The notes: a model not told the origin generated them from the letters alone. Positions 32,193-42,217 are shown, counted from the first letter of the stretch. The stretch is DNA of 64,000 nucleotides from Marimonas lutisalis (GCF_005434965.1 NZ_SKCI01000001.1:124001-188000), one strand, 5' to 3'. Numbers and translations: made by a program.

Positions 32193-33422
32193 ATGACCAC
32201 ATCGCGTATTCCCGGTTTTCACAATCTGACCCGCGAGGAGCGGCTGGCCAAGGTGGCCGAGCTGGCGGAGCTTGACGATGCGCAGGTGGCGCATCTGATG
32301 GCGGCGGCCGCGCATGACGGCGAGCTGGCCGATCACCTGAGCGAGAACGTGATTTCGGTGATGGCGGTGCCGCTGGGCGTGGCGACGAACCTGGTGGTCG
32401 ACGGGCAGGACGTTCTGGTGCCGATGGCGAGTGAGGAAAGCAGCGTTGTCGCGGCGGTGTGCAACGGTGCAAGGGCCTGCCGCGAGGCGGGCGGAGTGAT
32501 ATGTGAGGCCGACGATCCCTGCATGATCGCGCAGGTGCAGGTGACCGGGCTCGAGGACCTGTCGGCGGCGCAGGCGGCGGTGCAGGCGAAGAAGCAGGAA
32601 ATCGCGGCCGCGTGCGATGCCTGTGACCCGATGCTGGTGAAACTGGGCGGCGGGTTTCGGGACCTCGAGGTGCGGATCGCCGGGCCGTTCCTGGTGGTGC
32701 ACCTGATCGTCGACGTGCGCGATGCGATGGGCGCGAATGCGGTCAACACCATGGCCGAGCGCCTGGCGCCGAAGCTGGAGGAGTGGACCGGCGGCAAGGT
32801 GGGTTTGCGCATCCTGTCGAACCTGGCCGACCGGCGGCTGGTGCGGGCGCGGGCGACCTGGCCGGCCAGGGTGATCGGCGAAGACACGGTGGACGGGATC
32901 ATCAGCGCCTGGCAATTCGCAGCGCATGACCCCTATCGCGCGGCAACACATAACAAGGGGATCATGAACGGGGTGTCGGCGGTGGCGCTGGCCACCGGCA
33001 ACGACACCCGCGCGCTCGAGGCAGGCGCACATGCCTTTGCCGCGAAGGACGGCTATGGCCCGCTGACGCGCTACTGGAAAGAGGGCGCGGACCTGGTGGG
33101 CGAGATCGAGATGCCGATGCCGGTGGGCATTGTCGGTGGCGCCACGCGGGCGCACCCCACTGCGCAGGCGGCACTGAAGATCATGGGCGCTGCCACCGCC
33201 GACCGGCTGGGCCGGGTGATGGCGGCGGTGGGGCTGGTGCAGAACTTCTCGGCCCTGCGGGCGCTGGCCACCGAAGGCATCCAGCGCGGCCACATGGGCC
33301 TGCACGCACGCAACCTGGCGATCGCCGCGGGCGCGACCGGCGAAGAGATCGACCGGGTGGCGGCGGAAATGATCGCGCGGGGCGAAATCCGCGAGGACGT
33401 GGCGCGCGAAATCCTGGGCTGA
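32193..33422 (+). CDS. mvaA: Hydroxymethylglutaryl-CoA reductase, class II (degradative type)
   Basis: A 409-residue class II HMG-CoA reductase. Catalytic elements are visible: Glu81/82 in MASEESSVVAA, Lys255 in HNKGIMNG, Asp271 in GNDTRALE and His367 in RGHMGLHARN; ENVISVMAVPLGVATNLVVDG starts at residue 51. It interconverts mevalonate and HMG-CoA with NAD(P). Rhodobacterales use the MEP route for isoprenoids in general, so a mevalonate-degrading role is likely. No HMG-CoA lyase is close by. Start ATG 32193 lies behind a ribosome binding site sequestered in a stable hairpin. Two family A hairpins follow the stop. Confidence 0.92.
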   Translation: MTTSRIPGFHNLTREERLAKVAELAELDDAQVAHLMAAAAHDGELADHLSENVISVMAVPLGVATNLVVDGQDVLVPMASEESSVVAAVCNGARACREAGGVICEADDPCMIAQVQVTGLEDLSAAQAAVQAKKQEIAAACDACDPMLVKLGGGFRDLEVRIAGPFLVVHLIVDVRDAMGANAVNTMAERLAPKLEEWTGGKVGLRILSNLADRRLVRARATWPARVIGEDTVDGIISAWQFAAHDPYRAATHNKGIMNGVSAVALATGNDTRALEAGAHAFAAKDGYGPLTRYWKEGADLVGEIEMPMPVGIVGGATRAHPTAQAALKIMGAATADRLGRVMAAVGLVQNFSALRALATEGIQRGHMGLHARNLAIAAGATGEEIDRVAAEMIARGEIREDVAREILG

Positions 33423-33428
33423 GCAAGC

Positions 33429-33449
33429 CGAATTTTCTGCGAAAATTCG
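33429..33449. repeat. Dispersed AT-rich hairpin (family A), copy 4
   Basis: Arms CGAATTTTC and GAAAATTCG around TGC, 7 bp after the mvaA stop; arms are identical to copy 2. Confidence 0.8.
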
Positions 33450-33463
33450 CGGGCGCGGCGCCT

Positions 33464-33482
33464 GATTTTTCGCAGAAAAATC
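33464..33482. repeat. Dispersed AT-rich hairpin (family A), copy 5, opposite orientation
   Basis: GATTTTTC-GCA-GAAAAATC, the reverse orientation (loop GCA instead of TGC), 6 bp from the stop of the convergent nadK gene. Each of the two convergent genes therefore has its own copy, oriented with respect to its own strand. Confidence 0.8.
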
Positions 33483-33488
33483 GTGGTT

Positions 33489-34259
33489 TCAGACGAATTG
33501 TTCGCGGATCAGGCGCTCTTCCAGGCCGTGGCCGGGATCGAAGAGCAGCCGGTGCGCGACCGAGGGTTCGGACTGGATTTCGACCGACTCGACATAGAGC
33601 ACCGAGCGGGAATCGGCATCGGCCATGACGGGCCGTTTTTCATGTTCCAGCACGTCGATGCGCACATGCGCGGTTTTCGGCAGCAGCGCGCCGCGCCAGC
33701 GGCGCGGCCGGAAGGGTGCGATCGCGGTGAGCGCCAGCACGTCCGAACCGATGGGCAGGATCGGCCCATGCGCCGAGTAGTTGTAGGCGGTCGAGCCCGC
33801 CGGCGTTGAGACCAGCGCGCCGTCGCAGACCAGCTCTTCCATGCGCAGCCGCCCATCGACGGTGATGCGCAGCTTGGCCGCCTGCGGGCCCATGCGCAGC
33901 AGCGAGACCTCGTTGATGGCAAGCGCTTCGTGCAAGGTGCCATCGGCGCGGGTGGCGCGCATGCTGAGCGGGTTGATCACCGTCTCCTCGGCCTCGGCCA
34001 GGCGTTGGCGCAGGTCGGTCTCGGAATATTCGTTCATCAAAAAACCGACGGTGCCGCGGTTCATGCCATAGACCGGCGCATCGAGATTCTGCGTGCGGTG
34101 CAGCGTGTGCAGCATGAACCCGTCGCCGCCCAGGGCCACGATCACGTCGGCCTGCTCCTCGGGCACGTTGCCATAGCGGCCGGTCAGCGCGGCGCGCGCG
34201 GTCTGCGCAACCGGCGCATCCGAGGCGGTGAAGGCGATCTTGATCTCAGGTTCGGCCAT
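33489..34259 (-). CDS. nadK: NAD kinase
   Basis: A 256-residue enzyme that phosphorylates NAD to NADP. The GGDG motif lies in [14 protein letters not shown] near residues 40-46, followed by [13 protein letters not shown] near residue 66 and [17 protein letters not shown] near residue 150. ATG 34259 ([10 protein letters not shown]) is preferred; an in-frame ATG at 34268 would add MGN. It is convergent with mvaA and divergent from glyA. Confidence 0.94.
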   Translation of the reverse strand: MAEPEIKIAFTASDAPVAQTARAALTGRYGNVPEEQADVIVALGGDGFMLHTLHRTQNLDAPVYGMNRGTVGFLMNEYSETDLRQRLAEAEETVINPLSMRATRADGTLHEALAINEVSLLRMGPQAAKLRITVDGRLRMEELVCDGALVSTPAGSTAYNYSAHGPILPIGSDVLALTAIAPFRPRRWRGALLPKTAHVRIDVLEHEKRPVMADADSRSVLYVESVEIQSEPSVAHRLLFDPGHGLEERLIREQFV

Positions 34260-34429
34260 GTTTCCCATCGGCGCAGCGGTGTCGGATCGGAGCGGATGTT
34301 CATCACCTGCACGATGAAGGCCGCGCTGGCAAGCGGAATGGTCGCATTGAGGCCTTCCCGCCCATGGTGCAATGCATTAGGAGAACGCACAACACAACGC
34401 GCAAACAGTCAACGACGGAGATTTGCCCC

Positions 34430-35713
34430 ATGTCGAACCCCGGCTTTTTCACCGAGAAGCTCGAGAGCCGCGACCCCGAGATTTTCGAGGCCATCGAAAA
34501 GGAGCTGGGCCGCCAGCGCGACGAGATCGAACTGATCGCGTCGGAAAACATCGTCAGCGCCGCCGTGATGGAAGCGCAGGGCAGTGTGATGACCAACAAA
34601 TACGCCGAAGGCTACCCGGGCCGGCGCTATTACGGTGGCTGCCAGTTCGTCGACATCGCCGAGAACCTGGCGATCGAGCGGGCGAAAGAGCTGTTCGGCT
34701 GCGGTTTCGCCAACGTGCAGCCCAACTCGGGCAGCCAGGCCAACCAGGGCGTCTACCAGGCGCTTCTGCAGCCCGGCGACACGATCCTGGGTATGAGCCT
34801 CGATGCCGGTGGGCACCTGACCCATGGCGCCGCGCCCAACCAGTCGGGCAAGTGGTTCAACGCGGTGCAATACGGCGTGCGCAAGCAGGACAACCTCTTG
34901 GACTATGACCAGGTCGAGGCGCTGGCCAAAGAGCACCAGCCGAAGCTGATCATCGCCGGCGGCTCGGCCATTCCGCGCCAGATCGATTTCGCGAAGATGC
35001 GCGAGATCGCCGACATGGTGGGCGCCTACCTGCATGTCGACATGGCCCATTTTGCCGGGCTGGTCGCGGCGGGCGAACACCCCAGTCCCTTCCCGCATGC
35101 GCATGTGGCCACCACTACCACGCACAAGACGTTGCGCGGCCCGCGCGGCGGCATGATCCTGACGAATGACGAGGCGATCGCCAAGAAAGTCAACTCGGCC
35201 ATCTTCCCCGGCATCCAGGGTGGCCCGCTGATGCACGTGATCGCCGCCAAGGCCGTGGCCTTCGGCGAGGCGCTGCGCCCGGAGTTCAAGACCTATATCC
35301 AGAACGTGGTGACAAACGCCCAGGCGCTCTCCGACCAGCTGATGAAGGGGGGCCTTGATATCGTCACCGGCGGCACCGACACGCATGTTCTGCTGGTCGA
35401 TCTGCGGCCCAAGGGCGTGAAGGGCAACGCCACCGAAAAGGCGCTGGGCCGCGCGCATATCACCTGTAACAAGAACGGCGTGCCGTTCGACCCGGAAAAA
35501 CCGACGATCACCAGCGGCGTGCGTCTCGGGTCGCCCGCGGGCACCACGCGCGGCTTCATGGAGGCCGAGTTCCGCCAGATCGGTGACTGGATCATCGAGG
35601 TGGTCGACGGGCTGGCCGCCAATGGCGAAGACGGCAACGGCGCGGTCGAGGACAAGGTGAAGGCCGAAGTGGCCGCGCTCTGCGCGCGCTTCCCGCTTTA
35701 TCCCGAGCTGTGA
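34430..35713 (+). CDS. glyA: Serine hydroxymethyltransferase
   Basis: A 427-residue PLP enzyme interconverting serine and glycine with tetrahydrofolate. The start is ATG 34430 ([17 protein letters not shown]), about 9 bases after ACGGAGA. Signatures include [11 protein letters not shown] near residue 29, [13 protein letters not shown] near 58, [20 protein letters not shown] near 200, and the PLP Lys in [14 protein letters not shown] near 226. It also matters in C1 and serine-cycle metabolism. A family D palindrome (35719-35736) and a strong terminator (35753-35783) follow. Confidence 0.97.
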   Translation: MSNPGFFTEKLESRDPEIFEAIEKELGRQRDEIELIASENIVSAAVMEAQGSVMTNKYAEGYPGRRYYGGCQFVDIAENLAIERAKELFGCGFANVQPNSGSQANQGVYQALLQPGDTILGMSLDAGGHLTHGAAPNQSGKWFNAVQYGVRKQDNLLDYDQVEALAKEHQPKLIIAGGSAIPRQIDFAKMREIADMVGAYLHVDMAHFAGLVAAGEHPSPFPHAHVATTTTHKTLRGPRGGMILTNDEAIAKKVNSAIFPGIQGGPLMHVIAAKAVAFGEALRPEFKTYIQNVVTNAQALSDQLMKGGLDIVTGGTDTHVLLVDLRPKGVKGNATEKALGRAHITCNKNGVPFDPEKPTITSGVRLGSPAGTTRGFMEAEFRQIGDWIIEVVDGLAANGEDGNGAVEDKVKAEVAALCARFPLYPEL

Positions 35714-35718
35714 GGAAA

Positions 35719-35736
35719 GGTGGGCTGAAGCCCACC
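35719..35736. repeat. Dispersed palindrome (family D), glyA 3' region
   Basis: Arms GGTGGGCT and AGCCCACC around GA, followed by CTACG. Related to 49260-49277 and to the copy within the UPF0280 gene. Confidence 0.7.
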
Positions 35737-35752
35737 CTACGAATTTCGGAGG

Positions 35753-35783
35753 GGCCACCGCAGTTGCGGTGGCCTTTTCTTTT
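35753..35783 (+). terminator. Rho-independent terminator of glyA
   Basis: Perfect 10-bp arms GGCCACCGCA and TGCGGTGGCC with a GT loop, followed by TTTTCTTTT. Confidence 0.92.
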
Positions 35784-35825
35784 GCCGCGCGATAGCGTTT
35801 CGCCCGGATAGGACGGAGAGAGCTC

Positions 35826-37076
35826 ATGCCCCTGATTTCAGACGATCTTCTGACCCAGATTCGCGACCGCTTCGCGCATGTGGAGACCTGCCCCTTCCAG
35901 GGGGAGCGGGTGTTTTTCGAAAATGCCGGCGGGGCGCTCACGCTGAAATCGGTGGTCGAAACCTCGGCGGTCTACGCCGCCATCCCCGACAACCAGGGCC
36001 GCGACAATCCCGCCAGCCATGCCTTGGTGGACGTGATCGCGCGGGCGCGGGCCGACATGGCCGACCTGATGAATATCGACGAAGGCCAGTTCTTCGTCGG
36101 CGAAAGCGGCACCGAGCTGCTCTTTCGCCTGATTTCCGCGGCCTGCCTCTCGGCCGGTGGCGGGCGGGTGCTGGGCTCGACGCTGGAACACCCGGCCTCG
36201 CGCAGCGCCGCCGCGCGCTGGGCGGGGATCGCCGGAATGGACCATGTGCTGGTCGCCCATGACGATGCCACGGGCACGGTCGGGGTGGAGCATTACGCGC
36301 CGCAGATCACGCCCGACACGCGGGTGGTGACGATCCTGCACACCTCGCCGGTGACGGGCATGGGGGTGGATGTGGCGGCGATCGCGGCCGCGATCCGCGC
36401 GGTCAGCCCCGGCTGCCTGATCATCGTCGACGGCATCCAGCACGCGGCGCATGGGCGCATCGACCTGGCTGAGCTTGATGTCGATGGCTACGTGATCTCG
36501 CCCTACAAGATGTTTTCGCGCCACGGCTATGGCCTGGCCTGGGTGTCGCCGCGGCTGGAATCGGTGCCGCATAACAACCTGCTGAACGGTCCGGAAAAGA
36601 ACTGGGAGATGGGCACGCGCGATACCGGGTCCTATGCCACCTTCTCGGACGTGGTCGGCTATCTCGACTGGCTGGGTGGGGAGGTGTCAGGCGAGAGCGA
36701 CCGCCGCGCCCGCATCCGCGCCGCCGGCGCCGCGATCCACGACCACGAGGCGCGCCTGACCGAGGCGATGATCCACGGTACCGGCAACCTGCCGGGGCTC
36801 GCGCAGATGGAAAAGGTGGGCCTCATCGGCGGCGTCGACAACCCTGCGAGAGAGGGGCTGGTGTCGCTGACGGTCGACGGCGTGGCGGCCGCCGATGTGG
36901 TGGCGCGGCTCAACGCCGAGGGGGTGCGCACGCACTTGCGCAAGGCCGACCACTATTCCGGCAATGTGCTTGACCCGCTGGGGCTTGATGGCTGCGTGCG
37001 GGTGTCGATGTGCCATTACAATTCCCTGGCCGAAGTGGCCCGGTTCCTGTCGGTGATGCAGGATATCGCCGGCTGA
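35826..37076 (+). CDS. Class V aminotransferase (cysteine desulfurase-like)
   Basis: A 416-residue PLP enzyme of the class V group. The PLP Lys is in VISPYKMFSRHGYGLAW near residue 225; FFENAGGALT near residue 30 and HTSPVTGMGVDVAAIAAAI near 173 are family-typical. It resembles SufS/CsdA-like proteins, but the mobile Cys loop expected near the C-terminal third is not evident, so desulfurase activity is doubtful. It could be an aminotransferase or lyase. It stands alone between the glyA terminator and the metG 3' end. Confidence 0.85.
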   Translation: MPLISDDLLTQIRDRFAHVETCPFQGERVFFENAGGALTLKSVVETSAVYAAIPDNQGRDNPASHALVDVIARARADMADLMNIDEGQFFVGESGTELLFRLISAACLSAGGGRVLGSTLEHPASRSAAARWAGIAGMDHVLVAHDDATGTVGVEHYAPQITPDTRVVTILHTSPVTGMGVDVAAIAAAIRAVSPGCLIIVDGIQHAAHGRIDLAELDVDGYVISPYKMFSRHGYGLAWVSPRLESVPHNNLLNGPEKNWEMGTRDTGSYATFSDVVGYLDWLGGEVSGESDRRARIRAAGAAIHDHEARLTEAMIHGTGNLPGLAQMEKVGLIGGVDNPAREGLVSLTVDGVAAADVVARLNAEGVRTHLRKADHYSGNVLDPLGLDGCVRVSMCHYNSLAEVARFLSVMQDIAG

Positions 37077-37129
37077 ACTGCGGACCTGACCCACCGCGAC
37101 CTATGTGTGGATCGACAGGGCGCGCATTT

Positions 37130-37202
37130 GAGTATTTGGACCAAGAAAGAGCATGGTCGCGAGAGCCGCGGCGCACCTGGTTCTTTCTTGGCAAAAATAC
37201 TC
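37130..37202. repeat. Inverted pair of family B elements between convergent genes
   Basis: One copy at 37130-37150 (plus, variant GAGTATTTGGACC then AAGAAAGA) and one at 37182-37202 on the minus strand (GAGTATTTTTGCC then AAGAAAGA). Together they form a long imperfect hairpin with a 31-bp centre, between the aminotransferase and metG stops. Confidence 0.7.
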
Positions 37203-37262
37203 GATTGGCCCGAGATGTCTGGCTGCGCAGGTCTTTCGCGAAAGCGCCTGCCATGATGCGAG

Positions 37263-37288
37263 CGCGGGGCCGAGGCGTCAGCCGAGGC
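37263..37288 (-). terminator. Possible structured terminator downstream of metG
   Basis: On the minus strand GGGGCC-TC-GGC, loop TGAC, GCC-TC-GGCCCC folds into a stem with a 2x2 internal loop. No T-run follows, so a factor-dependent or purely structural role is possible. Confidence 0.4.
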
Positions 37289-37332
37289 CCCGCCCCGCCG
37301 CGACGCGCGTCAGCGCGGCGCAAAACCTCGTC

Positions 37333-39045
37333 TCAGTCGCGTGTACCGGCGAAGCGGGTTTGCCACTCTTCGCGTTGTTCGTCGGTGATTTTCGAAAACA
37401 GGTTGTCGGGCACGTCGAAATGGTGGCCCGCGGGCAGTGCGCCGAGGGCCGTGGCCACGTCATCGGGCCAGCCGGTATCGAGCGTGTTCATCGCCGAGAA
37501 GAGCCGCGCGGCGGCATCGGGGATGAACGGTGCCGACAGAACCGCGTAGAGCCGGATCAGGTTCAACGCCAGCCGGATCTGCATCGCCGCCCGCGCCTCG
37601 TCTTCCTTGAACGTGGCCCAGGGCGCGGCCTCTTGCAGGTATTCGTTGCCCGCCGACCAGATCGCGCGCAGCTCATGCGCCGATTTGCGCACCTCCATCG
37701 CTTCCATGTTCGCCTCGTAGGCGCGGATGCGCGTGGTCAACTCGTCAATCAGCGCCTGTTCGCGTGCCCCCATCTCGCCGCCCTCGGGCACGTTGAGGCC
37801 GAATTTCGAGCGGCAGAACTTGGTCACGCGGCTGACGAAATTGCCCAGCACGTCGGCCAGGTCCTTGTTCACGCCGCTCTGGAAGCTTTCCCAGGTGAAT
37901 TCCGAATCCGAGGTTTCCGGCACGTGGGACAGAAGCCACCAGCGCCAGTAATCGGCCGGCAGGATTTCCAGCGCCTGGTCCATGAACACGCCCCGACCGC
38001 GCGAGGTGGAGAACTGGCCGCCGTCGTAGTTGAGGTAATTGAAGCTCTTAATGTAATCGACGAGCTTCCACGGCTCGCCCGAGCCGAGGATCGTGGCCGG
38101 GAAGCTGAGCGTGTGGAAGGGCACGTTATCCTTGCCCATAAACTGGGTATAGGTCACGTCGTCCGCGCCCTTGTCGGTGCGCCACCAGCGTTCCCAGTTG
38201 TCGCCCTTGTTCGCGTTCACCCATTCCTGCGCGCAGGCGATATATTCGATCGGCGCGTCGAACCAGACGTAGAAGACCTTGCCCTCCATGCCCGGCCAGT
38301 CCTCGTCGCCGCGTTTGACCGGGATGCCCCAGTCGAGATCGCGGGTGATCCCGCGATCCTGCAACCCGTCGCCATCGTTAAGCCATTTCTTGGCGATCGA
38401 TGTGGTCAGCACAGGCCAGCCTTCGCGCGTGTCGATCCACTCTTCCAGCTGATCCTTCATCTTGGATTGCAGCAGGTAGAGGTGCTTGGTCTCGCGCATC
38501 TCGAGGTCGGTGGCGCCCGAGATCGTGGAATGCGGGTTGATCAGGTCCACCGGATCGAGCTGCTTGGTGCAGTTGTCGCACTGGTCGCCGCGCGCGCTGT
38601 CATAGCCGCAATTGGGGCAGGTGCCCTCGATATAGCGGTCAGGCAGGAAGCGGCCGTCGGTGGGCGAATACATCTGTTTCTCGACCACTTCGCCGATCAG
38701 CCCCGCCTCGTAGAGCCTGGCCGCGAAATGCTGGGTCAGCTTGTGGTTTTCCGGGCTCGAGGAACGGCCGAAATGATCGAAGGACAGGCGGAACCCCTCG
38801 GCGATCTGGGCCTGCACCAGGTGCATCTCGGCGCAATAGTCGGCGACGTCCTGCCCGGCCTTGGCGGCGGCCAGTTCGGCGGGCGTGCCGTGCTCGTCGG
38901 TGGCGCAGAGAAACAGTACCTCGTTGCCGCGGGCGCGCTGGTAGCGGGCAAAGAGGTCCGCCGGCAGCTGGCTGCCCACGAGGTTGCCGAGGTGCTTGAT
39001 CCCGTTGATGTAGGGGATCGCGGAGGTGATGAGGTGGCGTGCCAT
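37333..39045 (-). CDS. metG: Methionyl-tRNA synthetase
   Basis: A 570-residue class I synthetase. The HIGH-equivalent motif lies in [16 protein letters not shown] near residue 7, the zinc ribbon [17 protein letters not shown] near residues 123-139, and the KMSKS-equivalent is [10 protein letters not shown] near residue 343. It charges Met onto its tRNA. It ends without the C-terminal tRNA-binding appendix found in some MetG proteins. It is divergent in style from its surroundings only by function; the MFS gene upstream on the same strand ends 60 bp before the metG start. Confidence 0.96.
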   Translation of the reverse strand: MARHLITSAIPYINGIKHLGNLVGSQLPADLFARYQRARGNEVLFLCATDEHGTPAELAAAKAGQDVADYCAEMHLVQAQIAEGFRLSFDHFGRSSSPENHKLTQHFAARLYEAGLIGEVVEKQMYSPTDGRFLPDRYIEGTCPNCGYDSARGDQCDNCTKQLDPVDLINPHSTISGATDLEMRETKHLYLLQSKMKDQLEEWIDTREGWPVLTTSIAKKWLNDGDGLQDRGITRDLDWGIPVKRGDEDWPGMEGKVFYVWFDAPIEYIACAQEWVNANKGDNWERWWRTDKGADDVTYTQFMGKDNVPFHTLSFPATILGSGEPWKLVDYIKSFNYLNYDGGQFSTSRGRGVFMDQALEILPADYWRWWLLSHVPETSDSEFTWESFQSGVNKDLADVLGNFVSRVTKFCRSKFGLNVPEGGEMGAREQALIDELTTRIRAYEANMEAMEVRKSAHELRAIWSAGNEYLQEAAPWATFKEDEARAAMQIRLALNLIRLYAVLSAPFIPDAAARLFSAMNTLDTGWPDDVATALGALPAGHHFDVPDNLFSKITDEQREEWQTRFAGTRD

Positions 39046-39104
39046 GGTCGGCTCCGGGGTGTCTTGGGTTTCGCGCCCCCTTTAGACCATCGCGTGGATG
39101 AGTT

Positions 39105-40325
39105 CTAGCGCTCGCGCGATTTGCCGAAGAGGCGGCCGACGAGGAACGATGTGCGCGGCGCCCAGACATAGGCGGTACGGGTCTCGGGCGCGGCGCGCAC
39201 GCGCATCCGGGTCAGGCCGAAAACCACCAGGACGATATGGCCCACCGCGATCATGACGAAAAGCGCCGGCGGGCCAAAGGCCTCCATCAGCCACGAGGCG
39301 AGGTAGGGCGCGGCGATGGCGCCCACGGCGAACCAGAACATCAGCGCCGCCGACAGTTCGACCCGTTCATGGGATTCGGCAAAGTCATGCGCGTGCGCCG
39401 CCGAGATCGAGTAGATCGGGAAGGTGGTGAGCCCGAAGATCCCGGCATTGAGCATGATGCCCGTGGTCGAAAGGCCGGTCATCAGCGCGGTGGCCGCACA
39501 GCTGGCCACCGCCGCCAGCGACATGCCGATCAGCACCCAGCGCCGGTCGAACCGGTCGGCGAGCCATCCCACCGGGTACTGCGCCAGCGCGCCACCCAGC
39601 ACGAAGGCGGCAAGAAACCAGGCGATCTGGTCGGTGACGAGGCCCACCTCCTGCCCGTAGACCGGCCCGACCATCCGGAACGAGGCCGAAGAAAGCGCGG
39701 CGACCACCACGCCGGCGGCGGCCAGCGGTGAGCGTGTGACGGCCAGCATCGGGTGCAGCCGCGGCGCATCGGGGGTTTCGGGCTGTTCGGTCCGCGTCAG
39801 GGTGAGCGGTAAAAGCGCCGCGCAGCACAACAGCGCCAGCAGGTTGTAGGAGACATAAGAGGCAGGCTCGAGCACCGAGATCACCAGCTGCGCCGCGAGC
39901 GAGCCGGTCATGTCCACCACCCGGTAGACCCCCATGGTGCGGCCGCGGGTTTCGTTGGTGACCTTCGCCTGCAACCACGCCTCGACCACGGTATAGCAGC
40001 CAGCGACACAGAAGCCCGAGGCGATGCGAAACAGCGCCCAGGCATAGGCGTCGATCACCAGGTAATGCGCCAGCAGGCCGATGGCGCCGGAGGCGGTGAA
40101 GGCGGCAAAGGCGCGCGAATGGCCGACCGAACCCATCAGCCGCGGCGCCCACCAGCAGCCGATGAAGAAGCCCAGGAAATGTGCCGAGCCCAGCATGCCG
40201 ATCTGCGCCTTGGTGAAATCGAGCGCCAGGCCCGAGAGCGCATCGAGCGGCCCCACGCCTCCGGTCGACAGCTGCAGCAGCAGGACCGACAGGAACAGGG
40301 CAGCGAAGGAAATCAGCAGGCGCAT
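39105..40325 (-). CDS. MFS transporter (YcaD-like)
   Basis: A 406-residue protein with 12 hydrophobic segments and an MFS loop motif (APRLMGSVGHSRAF near residue 60). The start is ATG 40325, 8 bases after AAGGT; a GTG at 40334 overlaps that ribosome binding site and is less likely. The N-terminal MRLLISFAALFLSVLLLQLSTG and VEAWLQAKVTNETRGRTMG near residue 115 resemble the YcaD group, whose substrates are unknown. It lies between metG and mcd on the same strand. Confidence 0.88.
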   Translation of the reverse strand: MRLLISFAALFLSVLLLQLSTGGVGPLDALSGLALDFTKAQIGMLGSAHFLGFFIGCWWAPRLMGSVGHSRAFAAFTASGAIGLLAHYLVIDAYAWALFRIASGFCVAGCYTVVEAWLQAKVTNETRGRTMGVYRVVDMTGSLAAQLVISVLEPASYVSYNLLALLCCAALLPLTLTRTEQPETPDAPRLHPMLAVTRSPLAAAGVVVAALSSASFRMVGPVYGQEVGLVTDQIAWFLAAFVLGGALAQYPVGWLADRFDRRWVLIGMSLAAVASCAATALMTGLSTTGIMLNAGIFGLTTFPIYSISAAHAHDFAESHERVELSAALMFWFAVGAIAAPYLASWLMEAFGPPALFVMIAVGHIVLVVFGLTRMRVRAAPETRTAYVWAPRTSFLVGRLFGKSRER

Positions 40326-40471
40326 ACCCGGCACCTTGGCCCGTGCCGCGGGTCCCGGGCAAGTGGGGACGCGACAAACCGTGTCGCTTTCCGCCGCGCC
40401 ACGCGCGGGGCGGCCAGATCCCCTGCTTCATCTGACCGCAAATACCTTCAGGGGGTGAATTGCGAAGCAAG

Positions 40472-40491
40472 AGGGGGCGCGAGCGCCCCCT
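40472..40491. repeat. G+C-rich hairpin downstream of mcd
   Basis: Perfect palindromic arms AGGGGGCGC and GCGCCCCCT around GA. It is located between the mcd stop and the MFS start; possible terminator without a T-run or a REP-like element. Confidence 0.55.
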
Positions 40492-40534
40492 GCCAAAGCA
40501 ACCTGTGTGCCGAAGGCACGCCGTTCGAGAGCGT

Positions 40535-42217
40535 TCAGCCCAGAAGGCGCCGGGCGATCACCTGGGCCTGGATCTCGGCCGCGCCTTCAAAAATGTTCAG
40601 GATACGCGCATCGCACAGGATGCGGCTGATCTTGTATTCCAGCGCGAAGCCGTTGCCGCCGTGGATCTGCAGCGCGTTGTCGGCCGCGGCCCAGGCCACG
40701 CGTGCGCCCAGCAGTTTCGCCATCCCGGCCTCGAGATCGCAGCGGCGATCGTTGTCTTTTTCCCAGGCGCTGAAATATGTCAGCTGGCGGGCGACCATGA
40801 TTTCCACCGCCATCATCGCCAGTTTCGAGGCGACGCGCGGAAACTCGATCAGCGATTTGCCGAACTGCTTGCGGTCCTGGGCATAGCGCATGCCTTCATC
40901 GAGCGCCGATTGCGCCACGCCCACGGCGCGGGCGGCGGTCTGGATGCGGGCGGCCTCGAAGGTTTTCATCAACTGCTTGAAGCCCTGGCCCTCGACCCCG
41001 CCCAGAAGGTTGTCGCCCTTCACGTGGAAATTGTCGAAGCCCAGCTCGTATTCCTTCATGCCGCGATAGCCCAGCACCTCGATCTCGCCGCCGGTCATGC
41101 CTTCGGTGGGGAAGGGGGCCTCATCGGTGCCCGGCGTTTTTTCGGCCAGGAACATGGAAAGGCCGCGGTGATCGGTGCTGTCGGGATCGGTGCGCGCCAG
41201 GAGCGTCATCACATGGGTGCGTGCGGCGTGGGTGATCCAGGTCTTGTTACCGGTGATGCGGTAGTCGTCGCCGTCCTTGACCGCGCGGGTGCGCAGGCTG
41301 CCCAGGTCCGAGCCGGTGTTGGGCTCGGTGAAAACGGCCGTCGGCAGGATCTCGGCGCTGGCGATCTTGGGCAGCCAGTATTCCTTCTGCGCGTCGGTGC
41401 CGCCGCCCTCGATCAGCTCGGCGGCGATCTCGCTGCGGGTGCCCAGGCTGCCCACGCCGATATAGCCGCGGCTCAGCTCCTCGGAGACGACGACCATCGA
41501 GGCTTTCGAGAGGCCGAAGCCGCCGTATTCCTCGGGGATGGTCAGGCCGAAGACGCCCATCTCGGCCAGTTCCTCGATCACCTCCATCGGGATGAGCTCG
41601 TCCTTGAGGTGCCATTCATGAGCGAAGGGTTCGACCTTTTCCACCGCGTAGCGGCGGAACTGTTCGCGGATCATCTCGAGCTCTTCATCGAGGCCGGTTG
41701 CGCCCACGGTGATCTCGGCGCTGCGCTCCTGCATCAGCGCAACCAGCGCCAGGCGCGCGGCCTGGGTGTTGCCCTTTTCGCAGAGCGTCATCACCTCGGG
41801 CGTCATCAGCGCGCGGGCATCGTCCTGCGAAAGGCCCATGTCCTGCAGGCGGATGATCTCGCCCTGGTTCATCTGCATGCCGCCGTAAAGCTGCCAGAGG
41901 TATTCGCCGAACGCGATCTGGTGAATCAGCTGCTCGACCTCGCCGAACTTGTCCTGGTCGCTGACCCGCTCGGCCCAGTTTTGCATCTGGCGCAGGGATT
42001 CGACATAGGTCGCCAGCCACGCGAGACCATGCGCCGCGCCCTGGTTTGCCTCCAGCAGGCCGGCCGAAACGCGGCCATCTGCGCTGACCATCCCGCGCAC
42101 GGCGGTGGTGGCCTTGTCGAGGACGGCCTCGGCCGGGGCCACGGCAGCGGCGGTCAGGCTCAGAAGATCGGGCAGAAGAACGGTGTCGGTCATGGCGCTT
42201 TGCGAATCCTTGGGCAT
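40535..42217 (-). CDS. mcd: (2S)-methylsuccinyl-CoA dehydrogenase
   Basis: A 560-residue acyl-CoA dehydrogenase with a roughly 160-residue N-terminal extension, a feature of methylsuccinyl-CoA dehydrogenase of the ethylmalonyl-CoA pathway. The FAD and substrate motifs are PEEYGGFGLS near residue 234, TEPNTGSDLGSLRTRA near 286, WITHAARTHVM near 318 and the C-terminal QIHGGNGFALEYKISRILCDARI near 514. Start ATG 42217 is supported by AAGGGGA. It oxidises (2S)-methylsuccinyl-CoA to mesaconyl-CoA and passes electrons to EtfAB. This gene marks the organism as using the ethylmalonyl-CoA pathway for acetate assimilation. Confidence 0.88.
   Translation of the reverse strand: MPKDSQSAMTDTVLLPDLLSLTAAAVAPAEAVLDKATTAVRGMVSADGRVSAGLLEANQGAAHGLAWLATYVESLRQMQNWAERVSDQDKFGEVEQLIHQIAFGEYLWQLYGGMQMNQGEIIRLQDMGLSQDDARALMTPEVMTLCEKGNTQAARLALVALMQERSAEITVGATGLDEELEMIREQFRRYAVEKVEPFAHEWHLKDELIPMEVIEELAEMGVFGLTIPEEYGGFGLSKASMVVVSEELSRGYIGVGSLGTRSEIAAELIEGGGTDAQKEYWLPKIASAEILPTAVFTEPNTGSDLGSLRTRAVKDGDDYRITGNKTWITHAARTHVMTLLARTDPDSTDHRGLSMFLAEKTPGTDEAPFPTEGMTGGEIEVLGYRGMKEYELGFDNFHVKGDNLLGGVEGQGFKQLMKTFEAARIQTAARAVGVAQSALDEGMRYAQDRKQFGKSLIEFPRVASKLAMMAVEIMVARQLTYFSAWEKDNDRRCDLEAGMAKLLGARVAWAAADNALQIHGGNGFALEYKISRILCDARILNIFEGAAEIQAQVIARRLLG

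Noticed and set aside
35826-37076. SufS-type cysteine desulfurase
   Set aside because: No clear catalytic Cys loop and no suf genes nearby, so only the wider class V aminotransferase call is made.
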